Shown here in pieces: positions 1 to 12,231 of a DNA stretch of 64,000 nt. Location: the NCBI RefSeq assembly GCF_025766255.1, contig NW_026516725.1:62001-126000 (forward strand). Direction: 5' to 3'. The first letter of the stretch is position 1; every line of letters begins with the position of its first letter. The notes below the pieces were generated by a model. The model was given only the letters and a program-made list of their open reading frames with translations. It was not told where the DNA came from and made no database searches. The DNA comes from Zychaea mexicana (lineage: Eukaryota; Mucoromycota; Mucoromycetes; Mucorales; Lichtheimiaceae). The translations under genes were made by a program, and so were the position numbers.

Positions 1-163
1 AAGCGTGTTTGAAGTAGAAGGTGGAGGATCAGATGAAGATGAAGAAGAGCTTGGTTGCAAGGCCGATGTTAGAGACGTAGCGGCGACTGGGCTTGGTAAC
101 GATGGCGAAGGTGGTAAGAGTGCCTCGATGGTTGGTGGGAGATACAGAGATATGTATGGATAA
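1..163 (+). CDS. C-terminal fragment of an unidentified acidic protein
   Basis: The plus frame beginning at base 2 is open from the window edge to the TAA at 161-163 and encodes 53 residues. The segment is acidic and glycine-rich, with a run of Asp/Glu near its start (SDEDEEEL), and ends in RYRDMYG. Codon use looks like that of the other host genes. Only the tail is present, so no domain or function can be assigned. It is followed within about 100 bp by the SWIM end of a decayed transposase on the other strand. Confidence 0.5.
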   Translation, partial: SVFEVEGGGSDEDEEELGCKADVRDVAATGLGNDGEGGKSASMVGGRYRDMYG

Positions 164-265
164 AGATGACACTTGTAATCGTCAAATGAGTCAATTGTCT
201 CCTTTTTACTAATGCATAAGAAAATTAAACCTACTTCTTTGAGCTGCACAAACGGAGGTGTATTG

Positions 266-2199
266 CTACGACATATATAATAGTTGAAGCGCTCCAAAAG
301 TTGAACGAACATTGCGGTTGGCAGCGTAGTATTGACTGATCAAATGCTTGCAAAGCATGTATCGATTGGTGGTAAAAGATTGGCATCCACACGTCCAAGT
401 ATCGAGTGACACGTAGTAATGAGTGTTTGCATCAAGTCGTTGGGTTCCACCACGGTTTTTGACACGTTTCCACTCCCGTACGAATGCTGTTTCCCAATCC
501 ATAACTAATCTTCGCAAGAAAATTGGCATGCACTACTGACATCTGCTGTTCGATGATTGTCCACACGAGGAAGTCCAAACGTGGTCTGTTCTTATCGCCA
601 AGGAAGTCTTTCTTGGGAACTTTCCATTGAGCTTCAATCATTATAGTTGTTCTGCCCATCGGAATAGCATCGGGAAGACTGCTTCATGCCCATCTCACCC
701 ACCAAACAGGAGCATACCATCTGCTGTACTATTAGACCCAAGCATCTGGCAAATCACGCTCCACGCACAGGTTATACATCTCTCCGACGGCCTGCAAATG
801 TAGCTGCGCTGCTGTGCGGTGACCAACTATGAACATGTGTTAATATCTTTAGTAGCTCTTAAATGATGTATCGGCCTACATTTGATGTTTAAGCCTACCT
901 CCTTCAAGTGGGATCAGCGGATGCCATTTATGATGCTACGCATCATATCTATTATCGCAGTCCGGTCAGCGACATCATCGCAGATTTTCCCTTTCTGTCT
1001 TGTGGAGGTTGAAAATGCATGCTAATGAAAGGAAACTTGAGCAACGCATCTCTGGGGATGTATCTTCTTTCATGTAGCTTTTCCTCCGCAAGTTTCTTCT
1101 TCACAGAGCGGACAAGATGCCAGGAGCACAGGCGAAGAACACTGCGATTACTCCAGACCGTCTCGATTGCATTTATCTGACCCCAATTTTTTGTCGGTGA
1201 ACATGAGTCTTGGATGGAGACCAGCTTGTTTTAAACAAGTGAAATACTCGGCAAGCACACCTGTGCGAGCAGTTGTTTCATCATTGCGTACTACGCCACC
1301 CACATTAGCACGTTGATTGTTAGGCGTAAGCTTTAGCAACAAATACGCGATCAAATAGCCAACACCATTAACTGTTGCAACTACGGCAAAAAGCTCGTAT
1401 CCTTCTCTATTTGTCGAATCGACATGGAATTCTTCTGCCAGTTGACGAGAACCACAAATTACGTCAAACAATGGCATAGTGAGTCCAACGGCAGTGCAGT
1501 ATGTTTGTTCTGAAATAAAGATCTGTTTATGGTTCATTTATGCGTTATTAATGGATCACCTTATACTTTATTATATCAAGCCCATTTGTACAGCGTCCTA
1601 AAATACATGTATAATGATGGTTTTTATATACCAAAGATTCTGAACATACCTTCCGAACACCTTTTCTGCGGCTCTATCGATAATCATATCGGCCGACGTA
1701 AAATGGTTCCTGTGCAGGGTGCACTGGTTTGTAACTGCTTTACATGCCCAGTAATAAACCTGAGATTGCAGAACGCGGCCTGCAACATGCGGAAAATGCC
1801 GGATCACCCTACGAAACAAGTTTCGAGGTTCCACTTCGAGGGCATGCTCTGCTATGTAATCACAAACATCATGGGGGACTTGGGTCATCTCGGACAAAGG
1901 AGCGGCGTTATGTCCGTCACTAGTTCGATGTTGAGATGGGCGTAGTGGTTTTGTCTATCGACCAAGCCTCTTATATGACCACTACAGAAAAAGGTATCCA
2001 TATGCATATGCAGTCGTTGACGATTGGCTATCAAGACCTGGCCTTGGACATCATAGTCATGGGAGCAGACGTAATGGAAGGACCATCCAAACTTTTTTCT
2101 TGGTTCTGTCACATGTTTTTGATAGTATCTGCAACCGTCGATACCTTGGATTTGAGCGCGAATACGTGTCAAGAGTTGCTCGTTCGACAGTGCCGCCAT
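266..2199 (-). pseudogene. Decayed MULE/FAR1-type transposase with SWIM zinc finger
   Basis: Minus-strand fragments line up in the order expected for a Mutator-like transposase. A FAR1/FLYWCH-like N-terminal segment lies at 2199-1885. A linker segment follows at 1897-1598. The DDE-like core (FHVDSTNREGYELFAVVATV) is at 1537-1148, and a short LCSWHLVRSVKKKL block typical of the family is near 1130. A SWIM finger (CGCQSF then CKH) closes the series at 529-266. The pieces are in different frames with stops between them, for example between the 659-432 and 529-266 frames, so the copy is inactive. No terminal inverted repeats or target duplication were recognised. It is probably a fossil insertion between two host genes. 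Family assignment is by motif only. Confidence 0.7.
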
Positions 2200-2771
2200 T
2201 TCGTCATCAAGTTGGAGATAGACATCAAGGGAATATCCTTCTAAGATCGTCGATCCAACTTTGCAAAGCCCTGTGAGAGGAAATCAGCTCGAGCAGCTCG
2301 TCCATCGTAATGAGCAACTGTTCCGAGATCGGCTTGCCGATGTCGCTCTGGCGTTCACGCCAGCTTCTACAAGTACGGTAGTTTTCACGATTGCCAATAA
2401 ATATTTCTTGTGGTCGAAAACCTTTGCAGTTTGTGCATTTTCACAATGTTGATTCCTGCTGCCTTGCTGATGGAGGACACAATCGATTTTGTTGCTGGAT
2501 TTGCATATTCATTTTGATTTTTATTATAACAAGGTGAACACTATGACTTTTACCATTTGTGTAACTGATGTCCTTGCTCGGGACAACTATTCACCGAATC
2601 CGTTTCCGTGAAAAATTGGGCACTTGAAGTTATTTACTCATACTGTACACACACGTACACACAGCATCCCATGTAGATATATACGACGCATACTTATACC
2701 ATCCCTTTTCAGTATAGCCCTTTAATATTGCCATGTGTTATTTACATATACAAGAATACGAAATTTCCATC
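2200..2771. other. Intergenic spacer without a recognisable gene
   Basis: This stretch separates the MULE fossil from the 3' end of the nucleoporin gene. It has short chance ORFs on the plus strand but no motif, good start context or splice pattern that would support a gene. It should contain the nucleoporin 3' UTR. Confidence 0.4.
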
Positions 2772-5700
2772 CTATTGTGCATCTTCTCCTTTGCTGTTGG
2801 CTGTATTTTGCTCTTGGTATTGCTGGGAATCGCTAGTGATTGATGATGACGTTTTTGGAGTGATGCCTCCATGCTGTGCCAGTTCATCGATGAACGCTTC
2901 GTGACGTAGACAATCAGCGACTCGTTCGTAAAGTTCCTGTTGCGAGCTTTCTTCTGCTGATGCCTTGACATCATTGGCCTTGTTTGTAGCGTTATCGTAT
3001 ACTTGTACTATTTGCTTCAAATTTTGCTTCATCCGCCGCAACTCATGTTCCTTCTCGATGATATCGTCTTCAAGTTGCGTGATTGACTGACCCAAAGAGC
3101 ACAGCCAGGGAGGACTGTTTTGATTATTTGTTAGAGCGCACTTTTCATCTTCAAACTCTTACTTCTTTCACGTAGACATTGCTTACACGTTGTTGACTTT
3201 GACGTACTTTTGCTGCTGTGATTGTAGAGGAGACATTCTGTAGTTGTGGTTGTTGTTATTGCTATTGCTAGTGGGACCGTTCTTCTTGGCTGCTCTTGCT
3301 CTCTGTCCATGTGTCACGCTTTGCAAGTCATGTAAGAGAAGCGTGTACGTGTCGCTGGCACCTTGAAGTAGCGCAAGAGCTCGCTCACAAACTTCATCTA
3401 CCATTGTGATTTGTTTGAGTTTTGTTATAAAACTGTCGCAAAACGAGTAGATGAGCAGAAAGACCAAAGAAAAATAAAAAGAGAAACAGGCGCGCATATT
3501 AATACCGGCATTATCATCATCTGACTTGGTTTTAATCGTGTTGATTTTGTGGCCGCTTGCCGCACTGTTCGCGTCAATAACAGTGTTGTCTTCGCCTTTG
3601 GCACATGGTCTCGTATCCGACGACGACGTCTGCACATCCAAACCAGCGACCATGGCATCATTCACAGTAACTTTGACTTTGTCGCTTTCAGACAAAGAAG
3701 GACATTCGATTGTCGATTTATCTATTTCAGGATATAATACAAAAGCAGGTGCATGAGCTTTGATAAGTAAGGATGGCAGCTACAGCATTTGTTTTACACG
3801 CCTATTGTTGAACTTGCCGAGTTTACCTGCTGCATTAGCGATATCATTGTTGTCAGTGGTTTCTGGTGAGAGGAAACTATCCTCACGAGATGCTTTGGTT
3901 TCTGTCGTTTCTACAAAAGGAGGCAAACTTAGTTCAGAAACTATCATCATACTTTATAAAACGCGAAAAATCTTTGAATGACATCTCACCATCATCATCC
4001 TCCCTCTTCTTCTTGCCAATATCTACATTGGCTACAGCAGAAATGCAGGTACCATCGGATATTCTCGTAGTCGTAGTGCTGTGGTCAGTTGCAGGAATAG
4101 CATCAGTATCGTTACCCGTAAAAGACTCGGTAGAAGTCTTGTGCGGCTGAGTAGTAGAACCAGCATCGACTACTTTACGTATATGATATTCATATGAAAC
4201 TGTTAAATGATAATGTGCAAGTAATTTAATAATTTTGACGCCAGTCTACAAAGTACCTTGATCAACTGGAGTATTGTGAGCTTCTTTGTCGGACGTACTA
4301 GGTGTCTTTTCATTAGTTGATACAGCGCTATGGTGCGCCCCACCACTTTTGTCAGGCTCGTTTGTGGCGTTGTTGTTTCGGTCACTGGTAGCGGGAGAAA
4401 TAGCTGGATCAGCGGCACCTTCTATACTATCAGTGGGTCCCATCTTTTTATGCTCTTGTTTAGGACTGTTTGTTTCGTTGCCGGTACTAGACACGATAGC
4501 CGATGTGAGGGTGGAAGAAGGGAGTGATGGATTGCTCGTTGGTGTCGAAGCGGTGCAACTTAACGATACTCCAGCGGTCTTTGTGAACGATTTAAATGAC
4601 GCAGTAGCTTCTGATATAATAATATGTGAAAGCAGAAAAGGAGGTGAGAGATATACTTCATCGGTCATTAAAGCTGGTCAATGCATGATAAATTTACCTG
4701 ATTTCTGTTGTCGCTGATTTGGCTGTGGGTTCGCTGAAGCAGTCTTGGAGGTTTTGTTAGAGCTACTAGCTTTATTATCTGCGTGGGTATGAGGTGTGAC
4801 GATAACTTTTGCAAATGAGAATCCTTCTTCTGGCTTAGCCAGCGGTGAGTGTCCAGTGTCGCCGTTACCCAATTGCTTCCTTGGTTGCTCCCGTGACTCG
4901 GCCATCCTACTTTTGACTTTGCTGGGTCCGAACGGTGACCATACACGCATCATTGTCGTCAGTCCATTATCGTCACCGTTTATAGTCTGCTGATCACTAG
5001 TAGCAGGAGCAGGAGCAGCACGAAAACCCCAATGAGGCCCCTGGGTAGCTGCTGTCTTGCCAGTAGTAGGCGATCCAAATGTAAACGCAGGTGCAGCTCG
5101 CGATTTATCCTCCTTGTTGTCAACTGCTCTTCGTCTCGCCAGCAGTTGCTTCAGATCGGCAAGATATCTATCAGCCTTCTCCGCCGGTGTATATTCACTT
5201 GGGGCACCACCGAATGGAGACGGATTATTTTGAAAAGAGAACGATGTTTCTCCAAAACGCATTGCTGCTGGCTTGTTATCGGAGCTGAAACCAGGCATTG
5301 TTGGTTTGCCAAATGTCGGTACGGCAGTTACTATGGATGAGGAGGGCGAACGAGCACCAGGTTGTATTTCAAGGTTTTTGAACGACGGTAACGGTTTTTG
5401 TGTGCCACGTTGCTGTTGCTGTTGTTGATCAATTGCGTAGATGAACGGATTCTTTGCTAACAGGGGTCCGGCGAAATCAAAGCCTGTTCGTCCCGCTGGT
5501 GGAGAAGGTATATCTTGATACAAGGTTTTGACGCGCACCATGCCACTATATATCGAGAAAACCGTTTTGCTGACATCTTCATCATCGCCGCCACTTTGAA
5601 TGTGAAATCCCTTAAGCATGCCTTCATTGGTCATATAGTACAATACTGGAGTTATTTGGTCATACGACGTCGGCCCAAACACTGATGACGTTGTGCTGTA

Positions 5701-7416
5701 ATCGACCATCATGCCCACTGGATATACCATGTCGAACACGTTTGCATGTTTGTAGAGTTGCTCTTCCCGATATGCTCTCGTTGCCGCCTTGACGATCGCT
5801 GGTTGCTGACGATGCTGTGTTCTCCCATTATGATGGTTGCTGTGGCTGTTTTCCCGATAGTGAAAATGACTCGAATATCCAGGACATTCCCACGTCGCCC
5901 AATTCCCACTTTTGTCTTGACCTACGACCATGATACTATGGGAAAATGTACTGGCAACGATGATAGCGCATTTGACTTCGTCGCTGAAATCATGGATCAC
6001 GTGAAGATAGAAATTTTGTTCCTCGTGCAACTTGGTTTTCCGCGTATAATCTGCTCCGTGGTGGCAACGATCACTACAAGCTGTCGCCATGGGTGCCACA
6101 TCGCCGAGTATCACGTAGTTGACGGATTCTCTCGGCGTCTTTGGTCGCTTGACAATACGTGCCTCATTGCCGCTCTCATTTGTATAAATAACAAAGAGAG
6201 TATATTTATCCACCCAAACCACTTTGTTTACTATAGTTTCAGCATGTACACACCCGATTGTTAATTTTTGACAATTTCCTCCTCTTCATTGATAAATTAT
6301 ATATGAATCTGCCATTTTTGCTTCTCTCTCTCGACACATATATGAGCATATCCACGACTTACCATACCGTGATAACTCGTCTTTGCTGTGTGGTGATGGT
6401 ATTTCATACTTTTTGAGTCCGAATATCGAATAAAAATGCAAGGATCCATCCGATAACCCACAAACAAAATGTTGCGCATGAGCACTCCTAGTATTGTCAT
6501 CATCATTGGCCATAGTAAAAGACGATGGAGAGGTCTGAAAAGTGGGAGACCAGCACATGGATGTGACATTTTTATGTAAAACAGCTGCCTTGATGAACCC
6601 AGTATGCAAGTTGATGATACAACACGTATCCCAAATTTTTGAATTTGGACTTTTGATCAGCACAGTCGCCAGCTCTCCCCCTTTTGTATCTGGGCATATT
6701 TGGAAGTCCAGGATGTCGTTGCCGATATGAAACGACCACTTTGGCTCAACCTTGGCTTTCTAGGATGTTTTATTATGAACGTCAGTATATTCTGTTTATT
6801 CGCAACCACCAGGTTATTTTCTACCTAATAGATATCTCCATCATTCATTTTGCCGCTCCATATATGCTTACCTTATACAGAATATCCCTTACATTATAAA
6901 CCACCGTTTTGCCTCCCGACAGACAAGCAATTACGCGTAGCTCGTCGCCAGACAGTCGCAAATGCTGTACCGAGAGTTTGTGTGGAACATTGATTACGGA
7001 CTTCATTTGTCGTACTGTAGTTTCTGGATTTGACGCACGTAAAAGCTGGCGAAGACGCACCGTTTCTCCCAAAATGAACCCTAGATAATTTTTCCATACA
7101 TATTCTGTTTAGCTTCCATGTACTTGATAATTGGGTTGTTAAGCTTCTATCGAGCATATGTGTATACACTATCTACTTTATTTGTCAACCACATTTAACT
7201 TATTACCATCGGTCGTAGCCGCCACAAAGTAGCCATACTTGTGCGAGCAAGCCAAAAGGGATACAGGAGTAGGATATTCGCTTCGAAACAGGCCAGTCGT
7301 GCCGACAGGAATTTGAGTGTCGTTGAATGTGAGACTTTTGAAATTGACACGCTAGAGTGCATCGCAGGCCAAAAAAAAAAAGATTAGACGTGTTGCCGAG
7401 CAATCGGTTGTGTCAT
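2772..7416 (-). CDS. NUP159: Nup159/Nup214-type FG nucleoporin (multi-exon)
   Basis: Exons assemble into a cytoplasmic-face nuclear pore protein. The N-terminal part (7416 to about 5500) reads as the Nup159/Nup214 beta-propeller, with blocks such as SLLACSHKYGYFVAATTDG, LRLSGDELRVIACLSGGKTV, SMCWSPTF, HFVCGLSDGSLHFYSI and VWVDKYTLFVIYTNESG. A low-complexity middle (about 5470-4680) carries FG-type repeats (TFGKP, RFGETSFSF, SPFGGAP, FTFGSP). A Ser/Thr/Asp-rich stretch follows. The C-terminus (3095-2772) is a coiled coil (ITQLEDDIIEKEHELRRMKQ) ending at a TAG. In yeast and animals such proteins anchor the mRNA export helicase DBP5 at the pore. A start at 7416 with a very short first intron is tentative, and the internal intron borders between 3100 and 4680 are not resolved. 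Confidence 0.8.
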
Positions 7417-7851
7417 TTTCCCTTTTGACTCTGCATATGAATGAACACGGTTCAGATTATTACATTGGTTTGCTTAATGTTTGCGACACTTTTATTTTCT
7501 GGCGTGGTGTTTGCTGATTTAGCTGGTCGTTTGTATGTACGTGTCATGTGCGAAAAGTAAAAGTGCGAAGGAGAAAGAGACAGAGAAAAAGAAAAGTGCG
7601 TATTTGCTGCGCAGTAAACGGCATCAAAGCGTGGACCTAAGCACACATTTTTTTTTTGGCAAATCTGTAAAACAAGCAAGCCACACTAGCTTCAAGGTCA
7701 TGCTCTGCAATGGCAGCAAGTCAACAGCAGCAATTCCTCCTTCCTCTGCTCATGTTAACTTTACTACAACCATTTTTTCATTCATATTATCATGATCATT
7801 CCTTGATGTATAATATATCACAAAACAAAGGTACGTGCAGTAATCTAGTAA
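7417..7851. other. Spacer between phospholipase 3' end and nucleoporin 5' end
   Basis: Both neighbours are on the minus strand, so this spacer holds the nucleoporin promoter and the phospholipase 3' UTR. Reading frames here are shadows rich in Lys/Ser runs, and no discrete site could be recognised. Confidence 0.4.
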
Positions 7852-9828
7852 TTAATCAATTCGGAAACGGTCCGATTCCGACGGACAGTAGATTTTCGAG
7901 AACCGATTAAACTTAAGTTCGGTTTGCTTTTCTGCTGAAGGTTTGAACATCATTTTCCTACAATATGATTACTATTACTTGCCTCTTAACCATTCTTTTT
8001 TTTTTGGGAGGGTCAATAAGTGTCAAGTAAAGTTGATTCTTCTTACCATAACTCTTTTGCAAACCATTCATGGGCAAGCACCGACGGATGGAAACAATCC
8101 ACGTCGCTAATTTCATAAACCGTCTCATATTAGCATGATTGTCACATAATAGAGCAGAAGCCTTGTAAACACATTTACCTGATCGCTTCAATAGGGAAGC
8201 TCAAAATGTCCGTTTTGAGTGGCTGAAATGTAACTGCAAAAGAATCATTGGCCATGTAGCTATCAGCAATCGTTTGTAATCCAACATTATACTGCGGTGT
8301 CAATGTTGCCATGACTGTCCTGTTGGCTGGCGTATGCGCGCACTCGCATTCATGATCATGCAGCACAAAGTCCGAAAAAGGAAATGGCTGGCAGTATTCC
8401 GGATAGTTCTGTGACTCGACAAAGATCTCGTCCACCCGCATGACGCCCACTTTTTTTTGATAGCATCATCAGCACACATTTACTTGTACTCACAGCACTA
8501 ACAACGTATTCAATTGTCATTACCTATTTGTAAAAAGACATTGCGGATTGTCAGCCGCACCCGATCAACAGCAGCAGCAACGTTCATGATAAACGGCGGC
8601 GGGAGCGACGTTGGTGTGGTGCATGAATGACAGATATCATTGCTTCCAATAAACAGCGTGAGTAGTTTCCAGTCCTGTGGTTTGATTGTGCCAGATACGT
8701 AGGCATCATCGAGTTGTTCTAAAAGGTAATCAATTTCGTGATCCAAGTTTGAACTGCGAGCTCCAGATTGAGCTGCATTCAGATAACCGATGTCGGGCTT
8801 GTATTGCCCTTTTGGACAAAACTCGTCACCTGGTGGAGAATAGAGACATGGATCTTGGGTCAGTTCAGGGCTAGGGAAGATTGGGACGCCTATTCAATGT
8901 ATCTTGCTACGTATATAGGTTGAGCTTACCAAAACAAATGGTAAAAAGCTGCGATCCAACGGATGAGCCATATAGGGAGGGAGTATAATAGTGGATAAGA
9001 TTCGGTAATGTAGTGGCACCAATGTCCTGCACAAAGATAATAGATGATGAGTAGGAGAAGAGCCATGAATTGTTAGCGACGATATTTTGCGGTATAAAGT
9101 TTGTATGCAACTGCTCGACTAGAGTGTTAATGAGAGCAACATACCCCACCCATAGCAAACGAGACACCACGATCTTCATTTAGTGTTTTCATGCTAACAA
9201 ATCGATCATTCTGAAGTCCCTTGGCACCAAATCCAGCCATCACACTTGCAAAGTGAAAACGCAGAATTACAAAAAGAATCGAACGTTAAAATCCTTTCTC
9301 TCTCTTGTTGTGTTTTTTATACCTAAATAACATACACCCTTAATAATGAAAATATTCGTACCTGTCTCCGATACCAATGACCACCTTGATATCATCCGGC
9401 CGAAGATCTTTGACCGACTTTGCCCCACCATCCGGACGTGACGGAAGTCGTGGGCAACCGATTTCCAAAGGAACATCGAATCCGTTCGGCCCATTATTTG
9501 CAGGCACACCGCTGGGATCCACATAAGCGAGTGCTGTAGTTTTGAGTACGGACGGCATCAGAAATACTGTATAGAGGACCGAGAGAACTGATAATATGGC
9601 CGCACCGATTAAACATGCTGGTAAGGATTCGACAGCCTTAGCCGTATATGAATCATAATACAGCGTTGGATGGTGTGCTTCTGACCCAATGTTATTACCG
9701 ACTTGCGCCCGGTCACTGTTTGTGCGATTGCCTCGTGTTGACTCTGTTTCTGCATCTTCTTCTAATCGAACAGGTGGGGGAGACGACGAAAAGGAAGACA
9801 GGAACGCAGATCCTTTTACGTAAAACAT
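7852..9828 (-). CDS. Membrane-anchored SGNH/GDSL phospholipase (phospholipase B1-like)
   Basis: The protein starts at 9828 with a Ser-rich cytosolic segment. A single hydrophobic segment (residues about 70-92) suggests a type II membrane anchor. The SGNH lipase blocks follow in order. Block I is GDSVMAGFGAKG, where the catalytic Ser codon is split by an intron (donor near 9359, acceptor near 9244). The Gly block is GDIGATTLPN, the Asn block is FIGSNDICHSC near 8640, and the Asp/His block is DCFHPSVLAHEW near 8070-8100. A last exon ends at the TAA at 7852-7854 with a Cys-containing tail like that of animal PLB1 (KIYCPSES). These enzymes remove acyl chains from glycerophospholipids outside the cytosol. 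One intron between 8585 and 8450 is doubtful because the frame shifts there. Confidence 0.75.
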
Positions 9829-9949
9829 TGCTACTTTTGTTTTCCTTCTTGCAACTGAGGATCATTCCCAGATTATTATTATCATTTATATATACAAGGT
9901 CTCTATAAGTGGCATATTAAAAGGAGTATGCATAAATACCATCACAAAA

Positions 9950-11383
9950 TTATGATAAAGTTAGACGGTATATTTGGACACCCGTCCGCTGTGCCAATCC
10001 TGGGACCCATTTGGCTTCTGGATCATTTTCTTCCTTGACCACACCACCTTTGCTATTGTTGTTTTGCTCTTGTTGCTGCTGCAAAAGGGTAATCTTGAAT
10101 CCATGGTCTTGGCATGTTTTCCAAAATCGGTCTTCTTCTGTTGTATCCAATCCGCGTCGCTTATAGCCAATATAGATTCGCGTAGTAGATGGCACGGACA
10201 AATCTTCAAGTGCTTGAACCAGATCTTGGAAGAACTCGGCCTCGTATAATACATCCGATGCCACAATAATATCGGCCTTGCCACATGCTTCTGCTTGTTC
10301 CTTATTACCCCATAACAATGGCCGTATATTGACTCTTCTCGCTACCGGATCATCAACATCATGATTCAACTTTGCATTCACTTGGATCAACCCCATCGCT
10401 TCTTCCAATTCGGTAATGGTCACATTGATGTCCTTTTTCATCTTGTTGACATAGAATCCCAATAGACCTGTCCTATCAGTAAACGAAAAAGACATGTTGA
10501 GTTCTTGTTTCCAACACATAATTCTGTTACGCTCCCGTTTTTTCTACATTCTATATCAATCGTTTCATTTATCTTGCTCGCTCATATCTTCTCTCTCTCT
10601 CTCTCTCTTTTTTTTTTACCCTGATGATTACCCTGCACTTAGATCCACCACATGTTTTGCGTCCTTTAGTGACATGTTTTTGAGAAACTCAAGCATAACC
10701 ACAGCTGAATCCCAGATTTTGCCCGGAATGCCCGCATCCCAGTATTCCTTGACCATGGTGTTTGAAAACAGTCGATAAATGTCGTGTTCCATTTCTGTAC
10801 CTTCTGGCCAGGATTCGATTGGTGCATTGGTTGGACACTCGCTCTGTTGTTGCTGCGTGGACGCCGTGGCAACGGTATGCACGTGGATTGGGCCGACAAC
10901 CAATGGTAAGATATTTGGCGACAACGCGCATGATTCGACACGCTCCATGTTAATATGTAAGTAAAAAGATGCGTTGCTTTGTTTATCGTTGTCGTCTTTG
11001 ATGCTGCTGTCATTATTCTTGTTGGCGCCGGGGTGGTGGTGTTGGATGATTCGGTACTCAAACCCGCCTTTGCCTGATGCTTCAAATCCAACAACTGTCT
11101 GCTTCGTTCCCTGAACAGCTCTTGTCTCGATTGACCAAGCTTCTTTAGCCACAGGCTGCGAATTGTGTGTATTCAATAATTGACATTGTACGTGGACTTT
11201 GCCGTTAGGTTGAACGTCAGCGCGTCGAAATAGACCAAGTTCGTTGACGAGTAATAGATCGACGCGGTACCACTTATCCACCAGTATCTTTGAGACTATG
11301 GGAAGTCGCAAGTTGAATCGGTACAGTGCGAAATGACCGTCGAGTCGTGCCCGAAATTGCTCATCGCTTAGTTCTTCTGGCAT
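9950..11383 (-). CDS. METTL21-type (Methyltransf_16) protein methyltransferase
   Basis: Two exons join at 10635/10471. Splicing creates the SAM-binding motif DLSAGTGLLGFYV (GxGxxG-type motif I), whose two halves lie on different exons. Downstream, IIVASDVLYEAEFFQDLVQAL matches the motif of class I protein lysine methyltransferases of the METTL21 group (Asp followed by the family's SDV.Y block). The first exon adds a long N-terminal region of about 250 residues with a Gln-rich insert. The start was placed at 11383 (MPEELSDEQ) rather than 11431, because the upstream ATG would leave almost no space after the TMEM234-like stop at 11453. The substrate cannot be told from sequence; proteins of this family methylate chaperones or translation factors. 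Confidence 0.75.
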
Positions 11384-11452
11384 TCGTTTACTTTGGAGTT
11401 TGTGTATTTTTTTGTTGTGAGGGAGGCACAAAGAAAGTCCGGTATGTTTTAT

Positions 11453-12231
11453 TTATGCTTTGCTACCGACGCATACAAGAACACCTGCAATAACTAAAAA
11501 CATACCAAGCCAAGTGTCTTTATGGAATTAAAAAAGTTGGGGATTTAGTTTTTAGTTTTCTCGGAATTTATGAAAAGAAGAATGTTTACCTCGACCACCA
11601 AGATCTTCCCCTAACAATAATCCCGTCAATAGTGAGAATATAAACGTCAACGAATTCGTAATGGGAACAGCAAGCGACATTTCTTATACAAAACAAAATT
11701 AGCTCTTTTTACATTCTATATGGTATAATGCTTCCCCTTTACTTACCTGATTTGCCGAGGGTATAGTAGTAGACAACGGATCCACTCAGATTAAGTGCCA
11801 AGGGAAGAATGTACTGTTTTTTTTCGCGTGGAAACGATGGTTCGATTAGCAAAACTATAGAGCTATGCTTCTTACATATCCTTTCCTTCCTTACCTGCCA
11901 GCGTGTCAATAGATAAAAGAGCTCGGCAAACCATTTGCGGTAACCTCCTTCTGGGTACCTTTGTGAGACCTGTTCAAGGCCATCTGTGCCCTTTTTGATA
12001 AAAGGATTGGTCGAGCCCCAGCAAATCGCAACTAAAACATCAAGAAGACTGGTTTGAATAACAACAATGGCTGTTGCAGCGAGCGAATTATTATGATCTT
12101 ATGTACCTAGGATAAAGCCGCCGGCCTTTTCTATATATACAGTAGTCAAATGTAAGTTATTCAATGAAGGTGGTAGCAAAAACAAAATAAGTGTGAGTTA
12201 CTAACTAACCTAGTATGTTGGTGAAATCCAT
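11453..12231 (-). CDS. TMEM234-like small membrane protein (five short exons)
   Basis: Five small exons were pieced together by reading the minus strand: MDFTNILG (12231), a block with VAICWGSTNPFIKKG (about 12090-11898), YILPLALNLSGSVVYYYTLG (about 11812-11752), EMSLAVPITNSLTFIFSLLTG (about 11686-11590) and DTWLGMFLVIAGVLVCVGSKA before the TAA at 11453. The product is a small four-helix membrane protein of about 140-150 residues. It matches the TMEM234 family, relatives of the drug/metabolite transporter fold, including the CWGSTNPF signature. The exons are each too short to be seen as long ORFs, so ordinary ORF scanning misses the gene. Its transport role, if any, is unknown. It ends only about 70 bp from the methyltransferase start. 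Confidence 0.8.
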
